A program made the translations under genes and the position numbers. Shown one piece after another: positions 58,749 to 64,000 of a stretch of 64,000 nt of DNA. Location: positions 186,001 to 250,000 of the forward strand of contig MARA01000049.1 in NCBI GenBank assembly GCA_001792895.1, read 5' to 3'. Source of the stretch: Lentinus brumalis (Eukaryota; Basidiomycota; Agaricomycetes; Polyporales; Polyporaceae). Every line of letters starts with the position of its first letter. The stretch's first letter is position 1. Below the pieces are notes generated by a model that was given only the letters and a program-made list of their open reading frames with translations, had not been told where the DNA came from and did not search any database.

Positions 58749-59396
58749 TCATAACGTATTGGCGATCACCCACGCCTCATTCCTGAACGCATTCACCGCG
58801 TCGCTGTCACCCTCCCAGTCCGGACGGTATCCAACCTGCCGCTCCCGCCTTGCCAAATGGCCAGCGAGCTCAGAGAATCCAACTGCGCATTCGCGGTGAC
58901 CCTGCGGGAACGCGTACAGAGCCTCACGATGCGTGAAGATGGTCTCGAGGTAGTCGCCGGTAGTGGTGCTGTACACCCCGGAGCGGATCTGGCCGAGTAT
59001 GGCCTGCAGATACGCGCATCCGCAGATGGGAGGAGATAACGGCGCCACGGCGGGCGCGGTGGTGTTGGAGTTCGAAGAGTTGGCGGTGATTGGCTGATGT
59101 CGTGTGATTGTGGTTAGTTCGACGAAAGCGCGGAATGCAGAGGAAAGGAGCGTACCTGATAGGTCGAGTCCTCGCTGTCGGAGGAGGAGGAGTCTGACAT
59201 GGCTGCGTCGTCGACGGGACGTGTTCGCGCTGTCTGCGAGAGCTCTTCGCTTGCCTTTCTCCATGAACAGATGAATTCGTCAGTATCACCGTTCCTGCAA
59301 GAGACGGACACAATTCGAACTCACAAATGCAAGCTTGCGCTGGCTGTCCAGTGACATTGTCCCCAGCAGCTGGGCTAGCTGCATATCGATCTCCAT
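58749..59396 (-). CDS. Small hypothetical protein, serine/asparagine-rich middle
   Basis: A plausible three-exon gene. The first part reads MEIDMQLAQLLGTMSLDSQR; the second reads FICSWRKASEELSQTARTRP, then SDSSSSDSEDSTYQ. A clean GT-AG intron leads to PITANSSNSNTTAPAVAPLS, and the final part ends EGDSDAVNAFRNEAWVIANT-L. The second-to-third junction keeps phase; the first (donor near 59336) is off by one base, as at other genes here. The last exon has GVYSTTTGDYLETIFTHREA and looks genuinely coding. No known domain is recognised and the start is uncertain. Confidence 0.5.
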
Positions 59397-59971
59397 GAAC
59401 TGCGAACGTACTGATATCAGTACCAAGCTGTTTGATACATAGCACGATAACGTACGCTGGATGGGCCGTTCATTGCTCTGAGGCTCTTGTGGAATAATCA
59501 AAATGTCTGAAGTAGACTTGTTCGCGGTTCGCGGTCAAGGATACGGATAGCCTGACTGCGGTTCGTAGTGCTTTATGGCTCGCTGCTAACATGCGCTACA
59601 CAACCGTTGGCCTCATGGGCGGAGTCGGGATCAGCCGATATCGGATGGCAGGCAGCCTTGAAGTAGAGCTCGTCTCCAGTACTGTCGTCGTCGATGATCT
59701 CGACGATCGCCATGGGCTGCGAGTAGATCCGAGCACCATACGGGCAGGGGTTCTGAGTGCGTCAACGTGTAAGACTCAAAGAGGGCAAGTTATAGCAGGC
59801 GCTGGGGAGTGAGGAGCTTGATCAAGTCAGCTGTAATAGCGTGTAATCGGAGTTGAACCGAGCCATATATTTGCGTGCTTACAGTAGCTGATCGGAGTCA
59901 GGCGGACTGCGAATACTGGGATTGGCGCCACTGCAGCGCCTTCAGCTTAACCTTCAATGCGAACGGTCATG
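59397..59971. other. Divergent intergenic region
   Basis: This lies between a minus-strand gene and the IMPACT-like gene, so it holds both promoters. No gene is supported; the plus-strand frame at 59591-59812 has no recognisable content. Confidence 0.45.
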
Positions 59972-60788
59972 GCCTCGAATCTCGATTCCTATGTGAAGGC
60001 TTCCAAACCACCTCCCAAAGCACTCGCGACTTCCCAAGAAATACGCGACAGAGGGTCAACGTTTCTGGCCACAGTGTACGCGGCGACGAGCCCCGAAGAA
60101 GCCCGCAAAGCCATCAACCATCTCAAGAATGTCACACACGGTGCTCGACCTGCAACGCACGAGATTGCGGCATGGCGATGCATGGTGCTCAAGCCCCAGA
60201 GAGATGGACTTGGGGGCCCGGACGACTTCGAGGTCGTTAGCGGTTCTGACGACGACGGCGAGAAGTACGCCGGAGGGCGCGTGCTCAAGGTCATGCAGGC
60301 CGAGGGCGTCATCGATGCCGTGGTCGTCGTCAGTCGTTGGTATGATTTGCTTGAGCAAAGTAGTTTTTCAGAGAGGTCACTGACGGGATGCGTGTGACAT
60401 CAGGTTCGGAGGAGAGATGCTCGGCCGTGTGCGTTTCGACCACATCGAGATGTGCGCGCGGGAGGTCTGCCATGCATTCCGACGCAAGGACGACATGGCT
60501 ACTTGCATCGCTACTCTGGCGTCCTTGGACCAGACGCTTGCGTCACTACGCACACAGCTGGCCGCGGCGACTCGGACAGCGGACACCAACGACGCCAAGG
60601 GAACCGGGGAGGATAACTCGACCGTGGACGGGAGTGTCGTCATTGCCAAGAAGCCAACTGATTCTTCCTACTCTGCGCTCGAGGAGTCGCTCGACGTTGC
60701 AAAGGCGAAGCGTCTTATCGCCGCAAGAGAGAACTCTATCAGGAGCGTCAGAGTTGCGCTGAAGAAGGCCCAGGGCAAGACAGCATAA
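59972..60788 (+). CDS. IMPACT/UPF0029-domain protein
   Basis: The N-terminal domain of the IMPACT (UPF0029/YigZ) family is clear: IRDRGSTFLATVYAATSPEE, then ARPATHEIAAWRCMVLK, VVVVSRW spliced to FGGEMLGRVRFDHI. In yeast and animals, Yih1/IMPACT uses an RWD domain plus this domain to restrain Gcn1-Gcn2 signalling. Here no RWD domain precedes it, so this is the stand-alone form, and a role in Gcn2 control is not implied. Exons 59972-60339 and 60404-60788 join in phase (250 residues). The C-terminus is helical and basic (VAKAKRLIAARENSIRSVRV). An alternative ATG at 59957 adds five residues. Confidence 0.82.
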
Positions 60789-63211
60789 TCAGGGTTCTCC
60801 TGCCACGCCACTCTTCTTCTAAGGGCGCACTACAGGATGAACAGACCGCTGTATCACACCGCAGCGATGGTATAACGACGCCGCTATTCCGCACCTAACT
60901 CGCACGAGACAACCGCGGTCCCTCCGGCCCTGCCAGCATCCTGTACTCCTTTTATCACACCATGCTCTGAAACTTCCGCACCGTCGTGGAGAGGAGAGTC
61001 GCAGAGGGAAATATCCTCTAAATGCTACGTCCACCTCGGTGCGGTTTGTGAATGTTATTCTACACCTGCCTTCCTCGCTGATACTTTGTCATTTCAGTTG
61101 TCATCGGAGGCAAGTTTCCTTGCGGTCGTTGTCCACACCAGCACCCGTACATTGTCTGCCATCACGCAAGTCGGTGAATATTCGAGAGGGCTACCTACAA
61201 GGGCAGACAACCCACCATCGCACACCGAGATATCTTCCTACCACTCTACGAGAACAAGCCGCTCGTCGCGGACATGTCGCTGTTGCTCCCGCCCTCGTCT
61301 CGGTCTTATACGAGGTTTCACAGAGCTGCGTCTCACACACGTCTGCAAGGCTGGGCCGCTGGACGTCCAGAGCCGTCCGCTCCTTATAAGGCCGCTGTTC
61401 GTCGGCTGGACGCGACACTCCTTCTGGTGGAGCACCACACGATGGGCCTGTTATACGATCCCACAGCATGAGTGGTCCTCGTCGTCGCCCTTTGTGTAAG
61501 TCATCCGCCGATGCCGATCATACCGGAGCTAACATGTGCCTATCCATCTCCTTCCACCTCCCCAGTGATGTGTAGTGAGCGGTGACCACAAACCCGCACG
61601 ACATGATCCGCTTCTCGACAACAAAGTCGCTAAATGACTCCGGTACGCTCAACTCGAAATCCACGTTTGCTGTATGCATCTCTTCCACAGCGCGCCCGAG
61701 TATCTCGGAGCGGCAATCACACCCTCTCTGAACGTCCGACGGGGCGAAAATATACGTGGTCTGCATCGCTGTATCTTCATTCAGAGATCGGAATCGAGGA
61801 ACACGAGCCGAACAGACCTGAACAGCGTCTTGTCATCATTACTCGGCTGGCAAGGGGTTATGTACTGACGACGGAGCGCCCTCGCGTTCCTGGGACGCTT
61901 GACAGTTGGGCGCGGTCGATATGAGTCTCCAGCCCTTGGTGGCGCTGCTGGAGGTCGCCGGGCACCGGCGGCGGTGGATCGGTACGTACATGGGGCCTCA
62001 TAGGGCTCGAGGGATGGCTGGACGTAAGCCGGGCGCACGTTCTATGGAACTACAACCCGTATGATCTGCGCCACCTCAGGTGCGTGAACAGCACTCTCTT
62101 CCGGTTTACGTTACTCATTCTCACTTCATGTAGTAGCGCATCTGGAAAGACCCTGCAGGCTGCCAGTGTGGACACCGCGCCGTTGCGCCGTGCAAGGCAC
62201 GCCGCCCAGGCACGGCCACTACGCGCGGTCTTCTCAGGTCTTCCTCTCGCGTTCCCCGCAGCGTCTCGTCGTCCCTTCGACGCAACCTTACGGCGCTGGC
62301 GCTTTCGGGTTCGGGGCGTCACGCTGCCGCATTCGCTCGGGCCCGGGCAGAGCTGTGGCCTCACGTTGAGGCTTCTAGCATGCTCGCCCGCTGTTGGTGC
62401 CTGCGCCGGCGGGGTTCCCGGCGCTGTCAGCGGTCGCTGTGCAACAGATGCTCTGTCGAAGCATTTTGGACACGACCAGTCCTCTGTGTGGGTGCCACAG
62501 ATGGTCAGTGTGTGCCCGAAAATGCCCATTGTCAGTCGCGGGCCTGAACTGACGACGCTCGGACAGATTGAGACATCTCATGAGGAGGCTCACGGTGGTG
62601 CCTGGAAGCACTGCTTCGGAATTGACCATCCCTGCGCGGTCTTGGGCGCACAGCCAGCAGGCACGACTGATGCGTGAGTGCTGGAAGGCCCAGCGCGAGG
62701 AAGCAGAAGCTCTTTGGATTTGGGTCGATGTTAACTCGTGCAAGATGTCAGGTCCCAAGACGAATTGATGCGCCGCACTTTACGGCTGTGAGATGTTTCG
62801 CACCTCAGCCCGTATACCGACACGACGGTTAGTGTCGCGTCGCAGCCCCCTCGCCATCGCCGCCGTAATACCCTTGGCATGCGAGTATGCTCAAGGGAAT
62901 CCAGAGCGTTTTGAGGCAGATCGCTTCATAACAGGCTCTTGAGGGGAAAACGCACAATGAGGTCAATCGCGACAACCAACCTGCAGTAGGAACACGACCA
63001 AAACACGACGTCGACGAGCGGCACTGAGTATGATGGGGACCCCTCCAGGTCATGGCCCGATAATGGTGTATGCACACCTGTGGCAGATATTCAGTGGTGG
63101 AAAGGGCATACCAACGAGAACGAAGGTGGTCAGGTTCGACAGTAAATGTTTTACCTTTGTCGAAGAGAATCAAGAAGATTTGAAAAAAAGAATCATGACA
63201 CACACACTCCA
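60789..63211. other. Gene-poor region with one decayed gene fragment
   Basis: No intact gene is supported. A plus-strand fragment at 61601-61765 resembles the last exon of the membrane protein at 55094. Longer open frames at 62050-62677 on both strands have no recognisable content, and their mutual overlap suggests they are compositional. Confidence 0.45.
61601..61765 (+). pseudogene. Decayed last-exon fragment of a seven-helix membrane protein
   Basis: Read across a frame change it gives MIRFSTTKSLNDSGTLNSKS, then LFHSAPEYLGAAITPSLNVR. The gene at 55094 gives LRFSTTSLLSEGPGSLNSAQ, then IFHSAPEFLSAAILGLLDVR. The order and spacing agree. The fragment has no intact upstream exons and the frame is broken between the two blocks, so I read it as a remnant of a paralog. 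Confidence 0.5.
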
Positions 63212-63304
63212 TGGACATGTCCGGGATTGAACCGGACCCCTCTCGCAGGCACAGGGAAGTCAACGATGCTAAGCGAGCGTGATAACCAACTACACCACAT
63301 GCCC
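63212..63304 (-). tRNA. tRNA-Ala (AGC) with a 19-base intron
   Basis: On the minus strand it begins GGGCATGTGGTGTAGTTGGT. The acceptor stem GGGCATG pairs with CATGTCC and keeps the G3:U70 alanine determinant; the discriminator base is A. The anticodon is AGC in loop TTAGCAT. The intron is 19 bases (63248-63266) at the canonical site, unlike the 11 bases in the other copy, while the mature sequences differ at only a few positions. Confidence 0.93.
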
Positions 63305-64000
63305 ATGTACGGTGCAGGTATGCACGTGGTATTGTACCTGTAATGGCCCGTTGCGCACTTTCCTCACCGATATTTCAAGGGACATCTTTGGGACATCTGC
63401 ATCATCCGTAGGTGAATTCAACAGTGCATGGTGCTCACTCGGGGCGAAGACACTGACAGTCTGACAGTACGAGGGACGTGCCTCGGCGCTAACACGTGCC
63501 TCAGCCACATCGCAATGCAAGATCTGAGATCATACGCGAGTGCCGAGGATGTCTGCGCTTGCGCAGAGAAGACACGGTCGATGTCGTCAGGAGGTGGGTG
63601 TGCGGTCCCTGGCGCATTACGTGAATAAAGTGTGTGTCGACAACTCGCGGACGTGCAGAGACGTGAAAGCACGCCGAGCAGGGACAGCACAGCTCGAGCG
63701 CTTGCGGCGGTGGGATCAGGAATACCACGGCAGCTGCTGCGGGCTCGGGGCTACTGCCGTCGTCGCTGTCGGCGTGCGAGTCGAGAAGAGCTGGCTGGGC
63801 AGCAGCTGAGAAGTTCGCTGCTGCTGGCAGAAATAGCGGAATACGAGGGGATAGCTGGCACGCAGGCATTAAAGCAGTTGCCTTATGCGGATGCTCAGGT
63901 ACAGAAGTGATGTGCCTGGGAGGAAGGCGGACTCCAAATGGACTGCGTCGGACTCTTCCCCCCTCCTCCCTCTCACCCCCGTCGTCCCCCCCATCCTCCA
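63305..64000. other. Right-edge region without a supported gene
   Basis: No convincing gene is seen. The last 60 bases are pyrimidine-rich (CCCTCCTCCCTCTCACCCCC), as often seen just upstream of fungal genes, so a gene may start beyond the window. Confidence 0.4.

Noticed and set aside
62050..62677. Overlapping long frames on both strands
   Set aside because: Neither has a recognisable motif or splice structure; the mutual overlap fits GC-driven chance openness.

Overview
The window looks like nuclear DNA from a mushroom-forming basidiomycete, most likely a polypore (Agaricomycetes). Almost every gene is split by short GT-AG introns of about 45-65 bases. The protein families also fit: polypore-type F-box proteins, a DUF6533 seven-helix membrane protein, a HET-domain protein, PalB calpain, RIT1, an IMPACT/UPF0029 protein and transportin. 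The two tRNA-Ala genes carry introns. There are no operons. All gene models were built by hand from reading frames, splice sites and family motifs; nothing was searched or computed.

Layout. 0-6 kb: repeat-bearing leader, an F-box gene, an orphan tail exon of a DUF6533 protein, then an intact DUF6533 gene. 6-14 kb: a HET-domain gene (minus), a signal-peptide membrane protein (minus) and a divergent MFS sugar transporter (plus). 14.6-18 kb: transportin/Kap104 (minus). 21-26 kb: a MYND-finger gene and a TM198-like membrane protein whose first intron is about 1.5 kb and holds a 274-bp inverted-repeat element. 27-31 kb: a tandem pair of paralogous genes of unknown family with matching upstream sequence, then a second F-box gene. 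32-39 kb: a coiled-coil, HAUS3-like gene flanked by an inverted duplication, a heavily broken gene remnant, and a 2.17-kb element with about 300-bp terminal inverted repeats. 39-45 kb: RIT1 (initiator-tRNA modification) converging on the PalB/Rim13 calpain, then a tRNA-Ala. 45-49 kb: a GNAT protein and a membrane protein. 50-54 kb: two tail-to-tail genes with eIF4G-type eIF4E-binding motifs. 55-61 kb: a multi-pass membrane protein, an EthD-like protein, a small serine-rich protein and an IMPACT-like protein. 61-64 kb: a decayed membrane-protein fragment and a second tRNA-Ala.

The most unusual item is the pair at 50.0-54.4 kb. One member has an eIF4E-binding motif followed by an MIF4G domain, as expected of a short eIF4G. 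The other has a PAM2-like PABP-binding motif and a near-identical eIF4E-binding motif but no MIF4G domain, and ends in a coiled coil. It could link or compete for eIF4E and PABP without recruiting eIF4A/eIF3.

A caution applies to the whole annotation. Several otherwise healthy genes (MYND, TM198-like, GNAT, and probably RIT1 and two membrane proteins) need one extra base, usually at a C or G run, to keep frame. This pattern suggests single-base deletions in the assembly rather than true gene decay, and it should temper any pseudogene call made here.
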